Origin: Hirundichthys speculiger
Taxonomy: Eukaryota > Chordata > Actinopteri > Beloniformes > Exocoetidae
Reading direction: 5' to 3'
Assembly: GCA_018398805.1 (NCBI GenBank)
Contig: JAGFBZ010000261.1
Coordinates: 930,001-994,000, forward strand
Length of the DNA stretch: 64,000 nt
The translations under genes were made by a program, and so were the position numbers. Positions 42,501-56,259 of the stretch are shown here, piece after piece. The notes under the pieces were generated by a model. The model did no database searches. It had not been told where the DNA came from and was given only the letters and a program-made list of their open reading frames with translations. Position 1 is the first letter of the stretch. Each line of letters begins with the position of its first letter.

Positions 42501-45500
42501 AACCTCCATATAAATGATTTAATACACCAAATGTACTCTTGGATTATTTATATATTTAACTCCAACAAACCTTTGAAAAACTGAAATATCAAATTCCCCA
42601 GGAGAGATCAGCTAAATCAGATTATAATAAATGCAGATGAAGATCAGCCATAGTCCAGAAACTTTGAGTTAACAACCATCTAATCATAATGTTTAATTAA
42701 AAGTGACTAAACTTGGAGCTCTAAACTTCTCAAGATGGCCTGCTTCAAAGAAAGCATGTCCTTTTGTGGGTCAAATGGGGAATGAGTCATTCTCTAATAA
42801 AAGTTTTGAACAGCAAAGTTCTTTTACTTTTGAATTGCTGGCACATTGAGAACATATGACATCATGCATGTTCAGTGTGTGTGTTTCCCACAAACTCAGC
42901 TTAAAACAAGCCACTAGCGACCACATCTTTAATTTTTCCACTTCTATTGTTTCCTCCTCCTCAGTGCTGGAATTGTGTTTCTATGACAACGCACAGTTTA
43001 GCCATCATTATTACAGCTCTGTGGTCTCTACACAGCTGCTTGAAATAAAACATGATCTTGAAGTGTGACACAGTATGTGAATAGGGTTAGACATGTAGAA
43101 AAAGCCAGGTTCCTTAAAATATACCATATCAGAGTTTTTCTGTCATTGTTTTTAATGAGTTGTTTTCTTGAGTTAACATAACTTGAGTTTCAAAAAATGC
43201 TTTTTCTTTCTTTAACACTCAAGAGTTTGTTCTTAGAACACAACTTTTACATTAAATATTACATCTTTAGTTTTGCAACATAATCCTGTAATTCATGTGA
43301 CACTTTTTCCCCCCTGATCTCTGTTTTTGAAAAGTAGGTTTTCTTCAACCATGATGTGATCTGCACCTCAAATTACAAGTCCATCAAGCTCAATCACCAT
43401 CATTGGACACATATTTTCTAAAATTTCTATTTGGTTGATACTTTTAAATGATAAGGTTTTGTTTTGCCTACAAATTTAATAAAACCTGGTGGTTCTCTGT
43501 TGTCCTCTATGATGGACATGAGTCCTGAAATACGATATTGTTCTTTAGCTTTGGAATATGTTTCTAGTCTTTATTAGGAACTATGACTTTACTCTTTATA
43601 CAGAATGTCCAATTTTTTGTAACAACATAAAATTGTTATCTACCTTCTTCAGCATGATCACTTCTATAAAAAAGGCTTGACAGACACACACACACACACA
43701 TATACACAGATTTAAAGAGAAAATATCTGATTTATTCAGCCATCATGAGACACTTCTTACATAACAAAGATAGATAAAATCAAACCATTTTTTTTTTTTT
43801 TTTTTAACTGAGGAACAATTTACATAAACCTACAACAGCAAATACAAAACATAATCATCAGTCACACCCAGGAATAACACACTCATGCCACTTTAAAACA
43901 AAATTTATTCAAACTTGTATGCTCTGTAAAGCCATTTCAAGTTTATTAAATTAATGTGAGAGTCATTCAATTTGACACTGAAGTTAATCTTCTACATTTG
44001 GCTGTCGATATTTTATTCTCATAAATGTCAAAGGATCAAGAAGACTTTATTTGAAGGTTCCCTTAAAGGAACATTTCACAAATCAGCTTACAAGTTGACA
44101 AGTTTAACTTCATTGTCAAGAGTTAGCGTCTTAAGTCTTCAACAATGATATTTAATTGTCTGCTTTGCATTTGTAAGTATTGCATTCAGGCAAGAATGGA
44201 ACCGTGTTCACACAGGAGCTTTTGTTTGAGACAGTTGGAAAAAGTCACTTTGTCATTTTGACAGGACTCTATTTTGTTTATTCTTAAAGGTAGGGCAAGG
44301 GATTTTAAGTGATTTCTAACCTTGAACACTTTTTGTCACATTCAGGGTCTCCTCACCACCTGCTAGCTGCCCATCTTGTGAGTACACCATTAAAAATTAT
44401 AAATAAAATAAGCAACCTGGCATTCATACACAGCCTTGAGAGCAACATGCTCCTCCCCAAACCATAACAAACATTGCTCCAGCCAGTCACCGACAAGGGA
44501 AGGGTTCGTGCTCGTGCTCATGAAGCAGGGGGAAAGGAATGCCAAAATTCATGATCGGACATGTTCTCTAGGGGGGGAGCGTAGGGGACGAGCAAGCTTT
44601 GTGTTTTGTTTCAAATATCAACAGATGAGACATCATCCAGAAATGACCTTACCATGCCTTTAATTTGAGAAAACATATCCATCAAGCATGTTGTGCATGC
44701 AGGCCAGCCTTTAAAGTAAAATATATTCTAAACTTCAGGGTGCTGTGAAATTCATAGGTCCATCTTTAAAGTCATTTTTCCCCTTTCCCCAGGGTCTTAA
44801 TACTTTATTTGAGTTATGATGTTAAAGATCTGCAAATAGCCAAAGTAAAGTTAGTATGTTCCTCAAATCTCACCGGGTTGGCAGAGTGTCACTGGAACAA
44901 CAGGAAGCTCCTTAATATATATTATTACTTTGTGGTTTTTCATGTTTACAGTGTCCTGGACTTCACAACCATCAAAAGGAAATGTGACAGGCTAAGACAC
45001 GCGATAATCAAACACGCATTAAAAAAACCCTAACATTTAAGCTTCTAAATGAAATCAATACAACATTTGCGAAAATTAAGCTGTTTTGATCATCCATCAA
45101 AATGCACTCATGGATGGAATTTAGTGGACAATAGGCAAACTGTAGTTCAGTTCACTCAACTGTGAAGGCTGCTGATTGGTTCATATCAGATGAAACTTCG
45201 TGATTTTCAGGACTGAACATGTAAACTGCTGGAAAATAATGATAAACTGACTTTATTAATTATCTCCTGCAGGTTTTAACAGCAAGACCACAGAGGCCCA
45301 AGGTGCCAAAGTCACAGAAACGTTTTTGTGCTCAATAATTAAGATAGATGTATTAATACAATAATAATGTGCAGCATATTTAGAATGGGAAAATAACACA
45401 TACATGTTCAAACAAAATCAATATCTTTGATGAACAACAAAAAAAAAAAGCATAAAATAATTTTAGAATTAAAACAATAAAGATTGACTTTTTCAGGAAA

Positions 45501-48350
45501 GATAAATGTATATCTTATATTCAGATTTATATCCAAGTCTTTCTGCTTTAAGGTGAGGCTGAAAGGAAAGTACTTTCCAGTGTTGTTGGACTGTAAGTAT
45601 AAATGGGGATCAAAGAGGAAGAGGAAGTGAGAAACCATTCAATGAGATAAACAAAAGAAACCAGACTTCAGGCACCCGGAGAGCAGGTTTGAGTTTCCAG
45701 GAATAAGAGGAGTGGAGCAGAATATACCCAAGAGGTCAAAGAAGACAGGTTTAAACCCGACAATTTTTGCCAGGTCACCTCCTGGACTTGATGTGAGGAA
45801 TCTACAGAAGAACCCATGATGAGGATAATTTGAAAAAAAAAAAGTGAATATAAAATAATAAAAGTGAATTCAAATATTTTGTTAAACAGAAGTCAAAGTG
45901 GTTTTCTGAACTTAAGTTCAACCACATTTAAATTAAATATTTCTGTAAACACAAGCCCTTCCTGATGTGTCAGAATTTCCTTGAAGGGACAAAAAAAAAA
46001 AAAAAAAAAGGTAAAAGAACAAAAACAAAAAACAAAACGTAGGTCTACAATGTATATTGTGGTCAACAGAAGTCTGGGATGAGCCTGGATGGGTATTTTT
46101 ATCAGGCGCTATAATCCAAACAAAGAAAGAAGTAAGAACTAACCCACTGTGAGGAATCCTGTGAACTCAGCAGGACCAGTACAGCTGCTCAGATTTTCCT
46201 TAAACAGCCTTTGGGATTCTTTTCTGTCAACTTCATGGAGATAGTGACTGGTTACCACGATGAGGGGGAACACAATAATTTAGTGGTTTCCACAGCAACC
46301 ATTTAGACAGATTTCCCATAGATGACTTGCTGATTGTTTTTGATCAATACCTTAAATTGTGATGAATTAATTGGATGCAGTTTGTGCATCAACATGAGAA
46401 AATCTTTGACACATTTGGGCGATCACATAGGTGCAACTGTTGAAAAATATAATAAAGCATTTGCATAAATAAATATAATGTGAAAAATTGACTTATTTAA
46501 AAAAAAATTAACAGATTGAAAATATGTTCAATCATGGCCATGAGAGGGTGTTTTTCTCACAAAGTGCAAGAATTATTCATTTTTGATGAGGCAAAAAGTT
46601 TTTTGTTTTTTTTAAAGTAAATTTTACAAATATTTTCTATTCCACAAAATTATAAAGGGTTTGCATTTTGATTACAAAAACAGTTGATGCAAAGTTTTTT
46701 TTTATGATAATACATGAAACACATTTAAATCAGTGACTCAAAGTAATCACCTCAATTGACATATTAATCCAAATATGCAGAAGGTTCAACAACTCAGAGT
46801 TAGCTATTAGCTAATCCACACATGGAAGTATGCAAAGCAAAAAAAAAAGAAAAAAAGAACAATAAAAAATTACAATAATAAAGATCTGCTTAAACACATC
46901 CAAGCACTCATGATTTAAAGCAATAAAACACTTGATTATCCACCAGATGCAGAATGAAATGCTTTAAACAAAAATACCAAAAATGTCTCAACATCTCATC
47001 TTTGAGATTGTTTCTTTTTCAATTTTAAATCAAATTGGCAGGAAGCAGCTATGTCGTTTATGTTAACTTGGAAGAAAAGGGTGGGATTAAATAAGTTTTC
47101 TTCCTCCCACTCCATTTTGAGGAGATACAATGACTTGTGTTAATTGTAATTTTAATTCATTGTCTTGTTTTTTGTTGGCATTTCACATTATTTGCTCAAA
47201 CAAATAAAAAATGAATGAATGAATCTGTCTGAGGATTCAAAATCTGCTGGCTATGGACCCTTTCAGAGTCCCCGAACCGCAGCTTTAGCAAAGTGATAGG
47301 ATTAAATATTTTCTAACAGATTTGAAAGTGAAAAAACAGAACTTTTAAGAAAAAAAGGATTGTTTAAAGCTAAGCTGAGAACATAAGACACAGAGTAACA
47401 CACATGCTTGTGTATCTATCTTTGTTAGAACTTTTGGTTACATAATGCAGTTTTGTGACGCAAACCCTAGGAATAACAGGGAGGATGGAAACTTATTATA
47501 AAAGGTCCTTGCAAGATCTAAAATTGGCCATGGTCCTCAAAAAGATATATATAAAAGGTTAGATACACACACACACACACACACAAACACATGCACAGAC
47601 AGACACATGCAGACAGTCTGGTCCAGTGTAGCAGGGATTCGTGGGACTTTCCCATCTCCTGAAACAAGAGTCTGTCATCACAGAGCACCAGCAGAGGGGA
47701 TGGCCAGACGGAAGGCATCCTGAGAAATAAAGTCCAGTGATGTCATCACTTTGGCCATGTGATCCCTTGAACAAATAAAAGATCTGGAAACAGCAAAGAC
47801 AAACCCCCCTAGCCAAATAAAGGTGTACTAGTCCTTTAGGAGCTAAACATCAGTAGAGAATTTAGTAGAATGAACCATCCTGAAAATTACACCCAGAAAG
47901 GAAGCTCTCCAGACAAGGAAACATGGCTTTGAATGCTGGGAAATATTCTTTTTTAACTTGGTGGGAATTGATTTCCTTCAAGTCCGATTTTTTATTCAGT
48001 TTTTCTTTTTTTTAAAATACAGACTTTCTGTCATTCGCTGTGTCACGTAAATAGAAAGAGATACTGAAAAAATTAGTTCAATGGTGTCATCTTTTTGATT
48101 TTAATACTGACAGGGGAAACCTCTTTAAGTCAGCCTTCTAGTGCTGAACGCTAGGACATCTTTTTTTTTTTTTAATTCTCAGATCTTAAGATCTTGTATG
48201 TTATCATAATTGTGATAACCAAAAATTTCAGTCATGGATCTTTTTTTTTTTTTGAAGAAAAATCAAAGGCACGCTGGGGGATGTAGTCCTTGCCTTAATT
48301 GGAAAAGACCCAGAAAGTTTGCAGAAGTTGACATCTGGATTCATTGGTTG
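39560..48350. other. bnipl-cdc42se1 intergenic region, no gene recognised
   Basis: Only short open frames without family resemblance. AT-rich, with a CA tract at 43684-43700, long A- or T-runs near 43788 and 45990, and another CA tract at 47565-47584. Part of the A-rich 43.7-48.3 kb section could be a long cdc42se1 3' UTR (minus strand), but no end point can be fixed. Confidence 0.55.
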
Positions 48351-48354
48351 ATAT

Positions 48355-48558
48355 TTTAAAAAAAGAAAAAAAAAGGGTTTATTCTCATAGCAAAGCCACT
48401 TGGAGAAGGTGGTGGGGTGCAGCCATTGCTCAAGGACACTTCAGCAGGGCAAAAAAGGTGTCCAAGCCTTTGGTTGGTGGATAAATGTTGAAGGAGAGGC
48501 TCAGAGATCAAGAGCGTGGAGGAGGTCAGTCAGCTGGTCTGGATCAATTTAATACACT
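48355..48558 (-). other. cdc42se1: Possible spliced 3' UTR exon of cdc42se1
   Basis: On the minus strand a T-rich tract and TTTTTCAG ends just before 48558, and an AATAAA lies near 48380. Together with the donor that directly follows the cdc42se1 stop codon this suggests a 3' UTR exon of about 200 nt. If the donor is unused, the 3' UTR instead continues from 49258. Confidence 0.3.
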
Positions 48559-49258
48559 CCTGAAAAATTAAAGACAGAAATCGAAACTTAAAAGGCTAAA
48601 GATTTCAATTACAGCCACAATGTAATATTAGTTTTAATGCAGTATTAGTAGTCCAGGTAATCCTCTGGAGAACAAGATGAAAATTCAGCAACATTCAGCA
48701 TTCAGCAACAGAATTTGTTCAGTTATGACATTAGTTATGATGAAATGAGAGTTCAACCAGAGTCAGAGGGTAAATGTGAAAAGGATTAGAGTTGTTTTCA
48801 TCGGATGTGGATGCTGGCTGTCACTTTCAAATCCAAAAAAGTTATTTCACACCTAAAATGAACAAATTATTTTTCATGTGTAGTTATTATTAACACTGAC
48901 AGTATTTCCTGCAGCTGGCTGGCTCTAAAGTGTTAAAGGGAAAACTACAGGGTGGTTTACGTGACTACGTTGAACTATAGCAATGAATACAAATACAAAT
49001 TTGTCAGCTTGTTGTCATGGTATTTCCTTCTACAATTGTCCTGCTATTGCTTCTTTTTTGTCGTTTAAGCTGGGTTGAAAGACAGATTGCCACATTGTCA
49101 TTAAAAATTGCTGTTATACAACACTTATCAGTTCCAACTTAGATAAGATATGCTTTATTTGCTTTGTTGCAATGTCTGGACTACAAGAAAGATAGCGATA
49201 GTAAGACTTAGTTGGCACACAGTGAGTGGCATTCAGCGTATGTTTTTGTATTTACCGG

Positions 49259-52200
49259 CTATAAAAGGCTGTTCCTGCCATTCATGTTCGGGCCTTTAGA
49301 CCTCATTTGCTCCTGGACCGACCCAGACTGTGAAGAAAAGAAAAAAAGGATGTATTTACACATAACTTTTTAAATTTAAAGAACACCTAAAGAACATTAA
49401 CCAAATATAAAAACAATGACAATGAGGGAAAAAAGTAGCATATTAAGATAAAACTAAATTAAATTAGATGATTTTGGATATTTTAGAGTCTCTCTAGATT
49501 CACGTGCGTAAACAAAGGGGACAGTCAGCATCATGTTTGCAAAATGATATCATCTTATGATGTCATGCTGCGACAGCTGACTGATGCTTTCTTTATGACC
49601 TGTTTTCACTTAATGTCATTTGATTTGCCATTGTTTCTAAATCATATTTTAAATATTTACTTTATGTCCTTTATACATTTGTGTTCTTTTTATTCTTTTT
49701 TTTTTTTAATTTCTGACACATATTTAATTTAATAATTTTGAACTTGTCTTATTCTTGTTTCATTGTCATGGGTATTGACTTTTACAACTGATGCTAATTT
49801 CCATATGCCAGATGTGAGACCAAAAAGCCAAAATAGAAGCAGGAAGGACGCAGTACCCCATGACCCTTCCTGACACAAACACAGACACACACGGACAGAC
49901 AATGCTGCTCTATCTTCATGTTGAACTCAACTTCACATGTCGTCTCTGATGTCGTGATGCGTTTGTCAGGAAACAGAGTTTCACTTGTACTTTCTGTACA
50001 GATTTATACATACATGTCTGATCGAAGCAAATTAAAAGAAATTCTTTTAATTATTAACAGTCTGTCCATCCATTTTCTGTTATTCAGGCAAACTATTCAG
50101 GGTTATGGCAGGATCGGTGGTCGGGGGTGGGGGGTGGGGGAGACAGGTTGCCAGCCTATCACAGGGCCAACACAGATACAGACACTACACTAACTTCAAA
50201 AGCCAGTCAACCTAACATGCATGTTTTTGGACTGTTGGAGGAAACTGGAGCACCCAGAAGAAAAACCCACACAGGCCAGGGGAGAACATGGAAACTCCAC
50301 AAAGAAAGTCCCTGGAATTCAAACCAGCAATCATTCTGACGTCAGCTTCAGTGACTTTTCACTGAAGCTCTGACGGTCTGTAACAGTCTTGATGTTGCAC
50401 CAACTGAATCAAATTATCAAGCTTTTCAAAGGACAAATGAAATTAAAAATAAAACAACTGTCCAAGAACAGTTACCAATACATAAAACATAAACTAGAAC
50501 CTTGTAATTTTAGTTAGTCACTAGTCACAGCAACTTTTAAAGTTGATACTTTCAATTTCATTTTCATTTCATTTTAAAAGGAGGGAAGCTACAGGAGATC
50601 CTTCCTGCCCACAGCAGTAACCATCTACAATGAAGCATTGAAGAGACTTAAATCATGGCAGTTACTGGAATGATTTTTTTTCTCTTTGGGGATCAATCTA
50701 GTATTTGAATTTGAAATGTAACCGTTATGTCATTCTGCAAAGATAAGGTTCTATGAATTCCTAACTACCTAAGTTCATGATCTTATTACAGCACATATTT
50801 TGTATGTTCATTACTTTAATAACAGGTCAAATTCCTCCTGATTTTTTTTAGCCTTTGTTTTCCATTTTGGACAAGTAATTTTGCCCACTGGCCAAGTAAA
50901 CATTCCATTCCCTTGTTAATGAAAGTTTAATATCAAGGCCTGCAGCATAAACGTGTGGTGTCTTACCGGCTGCATGCCCTCCGCCATTTCTCCAGAGCCG
51001 ATATGTGTGAGGTGGATGAAGTTTGTTGGCTCTCCAATCATACTGCGATCGATCTTCCTTCTTTTCTTCTTCTGCATGTACAGACACAAACGCACACATT
51101 AGGGGCGATTTTAAAGTAGTCTTTCATTTCACTTGCTTGTAGCAGCATCATCTCTCTACCGTCTCTTCTTGAGGGTGGTGCATTTTGAAAGACATCTAAT
51201 TTCTGAAAATGCATCTAGAGAAAAAAGAAGGCTCATCGCAGTTGTGAGCAAAGATGTACAGATGTGTTCTTCATGGATTCCAAGAACACTGCTAATCCTC
51301 CTCTGACAGATATAATAATAATAAAGAAGTAAATAATGGTGGTGGTGGTGGTGGGGGGGTAATAGTGCATCTGTAGCCCATGTATATTTCAATGATGCTG
51401 CTTTAAAATGACACATCTCTCTCTGACGTGTCTTTGTCTTTCCTGTATCTTCTTGGTCTAATCCTTCATTTGTCTGATGTGTCTCTGATCTGTCTCCACA
51501 TGTCCACATACTCTTATTCTCACATCATCTTAGCTCATCATGTGAAAACGAAAATGTGACTCAACAGAAACAGAGAAACGTCACAGGAATTAAATGATAT
51601 TAAATCAAACACACTTTCATTTTATTTTCATTATAATTTTCATTATGAGAATCAAAAGTTGACACCTGTAATTGGTTTTAGTTTCATCCGTTGTATCTCA
51701 CGACCAAAACTCTGTGCGAGTCGTGGCAAAGAGCCAATGAGCACCTCATTAAAATCCCGTTCTGCTCCAGAGTTTAGCACATCCTGCTGTGTAGAAACGC
51801 ACTGCTGTCACATTCACAACCATTTCTATTTGATTTAAGAGGCTTATGCTCCTCAGGATTATTTGGAGCCCTTTGGAGCAGAACCAAAGTGATGCATCGA
51901 ACATGACAGAGAGGTCAAGTCTGTAAGATCACAAAAAACTTGGGCTTTAGTGAAAAGAAAACATCAATTTGTAGATGACTGGGTTCAAGTAATATTTAAA
52001 ACTGTTAATTACCATTTAAAATACATTCATGCATTTATTTAAGTAAAATGAAAGTTTTAAAATGTCATTTATTATGCATTTGCCTTGGAATTTACAATCT
52101 ATTTTTTTGTTTTTATAGTTATAAGTTAATATTTATTTCAAATGAGAACTGATTAAAAGTCAAGACAATTAACTTGTTTAATGTGGTTTCACATTTATCC

Positions 52201-54882
52201 AGTATAACATCAAAATCTGAGAGTGGATTGTGGGTGTGTTTTATAAATGCTTCATCGGGACAGACTGAAACATTAGGGAAAATAGAAAATGGATAATGAA
52301 AAAGTCAAATTAAAATATATTTGATGCACTGGCATCAGTCTCGACCAGAGTTTGTTGTACTCAAGACTGTCTGGACTTAATGAACTTCTAGTTTGGCCAG
52401 CCATCCTTATTCTTTTCCTCATCGATACAAAGATATAGTCTGGTCATTTTGATTTCCAGGGTGCAGTACTAACAGAGCAAACTGCCCCAGGACACCATTT
52501 GATGGGTACATAACCAATCAGAGAACCAAAGCATGTGATGTAGGTAGAGTGACAACCAGACTGGCATCAACAAAAGACCTTCAAAATGGTGTGGAGACTA
52601 TTGCTGAGTGTCGTTGACGGTCTTGAGTGAGTCAGTGGATGAAGCCCACCCTCTCCTTACTGCGACTGGTTCTGTATGTTCTATAGCAGTGGGCATGGGT
52701 GTGAATGGGTTGCGTTCAAGACCCATTTCAATTGGGTTAGCATCCTTTTGAAGTGAATATGAATGACTGGCTAGGCTACACTAACCTTTTTTTTTTTTTT
52801 AACTTCAGCCATATGAATAGTTACTGAAGCAGTGCAGGATAGGTTTAACAAGCTACTAAATATTTCCCTACGGAAAAAAAATAAAAGTTCAAACATGCAA
52901 ACAAGTGGTTAAAGTCTAAATTGAAGCTCTACAATGACACCGACGGTGACATGAGTGATAGTCCTCCATTCTCACTTTCATTTCTGGGGTTTTTCCTCTG
53001 CAGCCTGTGGTTAATGAGCAGCACCTCTACATGTGAATATTTCTGTTTTCTGAGGGTTGAAACCTGAATCTGATGTCATGCAGCAGACTGGTAGACTGAT
53101 ACACAAATATGTCAGCATCCTGCGGTCGGCCAGCTGGGACTGAATCATCTCTCGTCCTACGAGCTTCCTCCTCCACAGCGACAGCCGTGGCCATGGCAAC
53201 GTCAGTTAAGAAAAACCAACTTGGCAGCAGTGACGGACTGGAAAAGGTGGGATCTTGACCTCAGCAGGATGTTTCAGCAGAATGCTGAAACAACACAGCC
53301 CTTATGAACTTAGTCACACACATGGACAGTACTGTCTTCCAGCCCAGGGGGGCTTCATTTACGTCACATCTATTGTCAATTTTTTTTTGTGGTGTCTTTT
53401 TGCAATGACTTTGCAAATCATTGTGGTCATGTACTAAACTGGACGTCTGTTCACTGCTCACACAGATATTCATGTCAGATTTAAAAAAAACAGCAACATG
53501 ATCCGTAACATGACAATCTGAGTTATAACCTGATCTCAGAGCAGTTTTGTTTTGTAACACTGAGAATGGTGCTCAGGAACTAAACAAACAGAGGAGGGAA
53601 AAAAAAAAGACTCCTGGCAACCTTCGTGTTGGGGTTATACACAGCTCTGCTCTCCATCACCATAATCATCATCATGTAATCTCTGAGTCATCAACATTAA
53701 ATCGAGAAGCAGGCTAGAATTTCAAAATCAAATGCCGAGAAGCGACGTCACGGATATATATATACAGAAAACAAATCCCACCCTGACTTGCGCTTTGCTG
53801 TGTGGACACCCTCAGCTGTTCATAGACTTCCAGCATAAGATTGGTAACATCAGCTACCAGGCCTCAAAAGACCCTCTAGTTATACGTCCATGGCTACTGG
53901 GGTCAAAGTCCCTCTGGAGTCCTATTTTATATAGTGTGCTGTAGTATTTATACGCCTGCAGAGTAGCGTCACTGATGATCAGCCTGACGGGCTTCAAACT
54001 CAAGTCACACTGCTTATTGTCATCAATGTTAACTCAGTACTGAAGTCTGACTCAGATTCACAAATGCAAAGAAACACAAGTGACTATACCAAGCTCAAAA
54101 ACAAATAAACATACAGAATACATGGAGACAGCAAACAAATACAAAGAGGTGCAAAAGACACAAAATGATTTATGAGTCTGTCCTACATAAAGGAGCGGGC
54201 CACACCTAAAAATCAAAATATTTACAAAACCCTTTTCACATTTTTCTACAGATTCTACAGTTATTGGATTTGTGTTTAACAGTTAAAGCAAGAGACTCAG
54301 TTCCAACTTCCCCTGTGAAGTCACTGCTGGCATTGCTGTGTGCCTGGCTGTGGTTATTAAAGGTGTATTGTTGCAGTGGCACAATAGAACAAACAGAAAA
54401 CTCTAAAAATACAGGCAGAGGAAGGAGAGAGGGTCTCAGGAGAGAAACACAACACAGCGCAACTTCCTCCGAGCAGCATGAGCACAGACCATGTTCACAG
54501 CACACTGCTGTATTAAGCCTACATATGGAGGTGTGTTGGAGTCTACAAGGATTCATTCTGATCCTCTCCGTTTAACAAATACTCGTTTCATATCTTAAAC
54601 AGCTTATGTCCTCACATGCCTCATGTTGTCTCAGTAAAATTCCAAAACCAAAGGTCATTTTAAGAAAAACTGAAGCATTTCCCTTCAAGCATGAATCATA
54701 ACTAAAACACTGAACCAGATTTCAGTATTCGGTAGCTTCTGAATTCCTCCTGTCCTGTTGAAATGCACATACTGTACATTGATGTTCTGTGTGAAACCAA
54801 CAACGGGAAGTGAATAACAGCAGCAGTAACAGGTCAGAGGTCAAGGTAAAACAGGAAATTCTGTCACCCATTTACTGGACGT

Positions 54883-54937
<55 letters not shown>

Positions 54938-55857
54938 CTTGTTCGTCTGACTTTATGGGGACCAATATGACTTTCAGGACACATGTGGAAAGTGAGGACA
55001 TTGTGTCCTGTCGCCACATTAAAACCACATTTAAGTTTAAGTCAGAAATGTTGGGCAGTAAATCCCAAACTTTTTTTTTCAGAAATACAACAAGCTTGTG
55101 AAATTAATTATTTGTCACCATATTGTGCATGCACACTATCAATTATAGTACATGTAAGCTGGCTGGCTGTATACTTCCTGCACCCACTTCCAGTGATACA
55201 GAAACTTTGGAGTTAGGCAGCACTATTCCAGAAAAAGCCCAGTTTGCTCTGATTGGCCAGCTGTGGTGGTGTATTCAGGCACCACCAACCACACAGCTCT
55301 GGTGCAATTCAAAAATTTGACAAAGGACTTATCTGGATGCTTAATCACAGCCTTGATCCTGATCACAGGACACAACACATTTTTCATTCATTTTTCAAGG
55401 ACATTACAAACTCTAAAACAACTGCAAGAAATTCTATAAAATCATTTTGGTCTGTCAGATACTGATGCTTTCCCTTAAGATATAGAATGAAAAAGATTAA
55501 TTTATTAATTTCACATCTATTTTATATCATTTCATGATGATTTAATACATTTTTTTAATACATTATTTTTCATCAGTTAATCAGTCAGCAGCTCATCTGC
55601 TTTTACTTTGATATTTTAGAGCAGTTATTTACAATTTACTAATAGACATTTATTTTATACTTGATTTGAACTGTTTGGTTTTTTTGAGGCGGTATTTTGT
55701 TAATTTCTTTCCCCGAATAAAAAGTTTACTTGCCCTAGGTGTGCATTAGCATCAATACAGATTCTCACAAAGACACAAAGCCTACTGTGTGTGAGTGTCT
55801 TACCGGAGGTGGTTTAGCCACCACGCAGCAGCCCATCTTGTGCCAAAAGTCACTCAT
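49259..55857 (-). CDS. cdc42se1: CDC42 small effector protein 1 (75 aa, three coding exons)
   Basis: Coding exons in transcript order: 55857-55804, 51071-50967, 49327-49259. The product starts [18 protein letters not shown], continues with the basic KKKRRKIDR and the CRIB motif [16 protein letters not shown] (residues ~29-44), and ends [10 protein letters not shown] plus a short fish-specific tail before TAG. Human CDC42SE1 (79 aa) aligns along nearly the whole length. The family binds GTP-loaded Cdc42 through CRIB and influences actin at the plasma membrane; the adjacent cysteines (residues 10-11) match the membrane-anchoring palmitoylation site of the family. All three exons join in phase 0. 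The C-terminal tail ([10 protein letters not shown]) differs from the mammalian one. A possible donor (GTAAAT) directly follows the stop and could splice to a 3' UTR exon starting at 48558. Convergent with bnipl. Confidence 0.94.
50066..50335 (+). repeat. Longer copy of the (ATCC)n fish repeat, in cdc42se1 intron 2
   Basis: It starts 'tccatccattttctgttattcaggcaaact' in pieces, continues with 'acaggttgccagcctatc' and 'cctaacatgcatgtttttgg', and ends 'gggagaacatggaaactcca'. Order and wording match the family seen at 30266 but extend further 3'. A G-rich expansion sits at 50115-50140. Confidence 0.55.
53187..53200 (+). promoter_or_regulatory. Perfect X-box match in cdc42se1 intron 1
   Basis: GTGGCCATGGCAAC fits the RFX consensus GTNRCC-N(0-3)-RGYAAC with a 2-nt spacer. 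It is a sequence match only; a 14-nt degenerate motif can occur by chance. Confidence 0.35.
54888..54934 (+). repeat. (AG)n microsatellite, 47 nt
   Basis: Uninterrupted AG dinucleotides within the first coding intron of cdc42se1; likely length-polymorphic. Confidence 0.95.
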
Positions 55858-55944
55858 GCTGACGCTCCGCCTCTCCAGTGGCTGGCTGTTGATCTCTGCT
55901 TCCGCCCTGTAGGCAGGAGGAGGAATTGCAGCCTGAGGATAATC
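55858..55944 (-). other. cdc42se1: cdc42se1 5' UTR of the first coding exon, with acceptor
   Basis: A clear acceptor (GCCCCAG) ends at 55945, so the transcript carries 87 nt of 5' UTR in this exon and at least one further upstream exon. The plus-strand A-run at 55961-55994 (34 A) is a T-run on the sense strand, ending 16 nt before the acceptor junction, and is effectively its polypyrimidine tract. A further acceptor-like CCCCACAG near 56260 may mark an upstream non-coding exon; its donor was not found. Confidence 0.6.
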
Positions 55945-55959
55945 CTGGGGCATCCAGAC

Positions 55960-55960
<1 letters not shown>

Positions 55961-55994
<34 letters not shown>
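55961..55994 (+). repeat. Homopolymer of 34 A just upstream of the cdc42se1 exon
   Basis: A continuous A-run on plus, T-run on the gene's sense strand, ending 16 nt before the acceptor junction at 55945/55944. It may be a retroposon tail or an expanded polypyrimidine tract. Confidence 0.95.
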
Positions 55995-55996
<2 letters not shown>

Positions 55997-56259
55997 ATGC
56001 CAATATCAACACTCAGAGGACGGAAACCCCAAATAAAGCCCACCACAGAGTGAAGATAATGTTTAGGATGACAGCCTCCAGGAGATTGAGGCTGGATAAT
56101 TATCAAAATCTAGCTATCCAAAAGAAAAATTCTTGGATCCTCAGAAGCCGAAGAAGAAAAGATCTTTTAATCCTCAAAGTTGGATGATGGAAAAATCCCA
56201 ATGATAAAATCCAGATTAAGATGTGTTCACAGCAGCAACTTCCACGTTTTATCTGTGGG

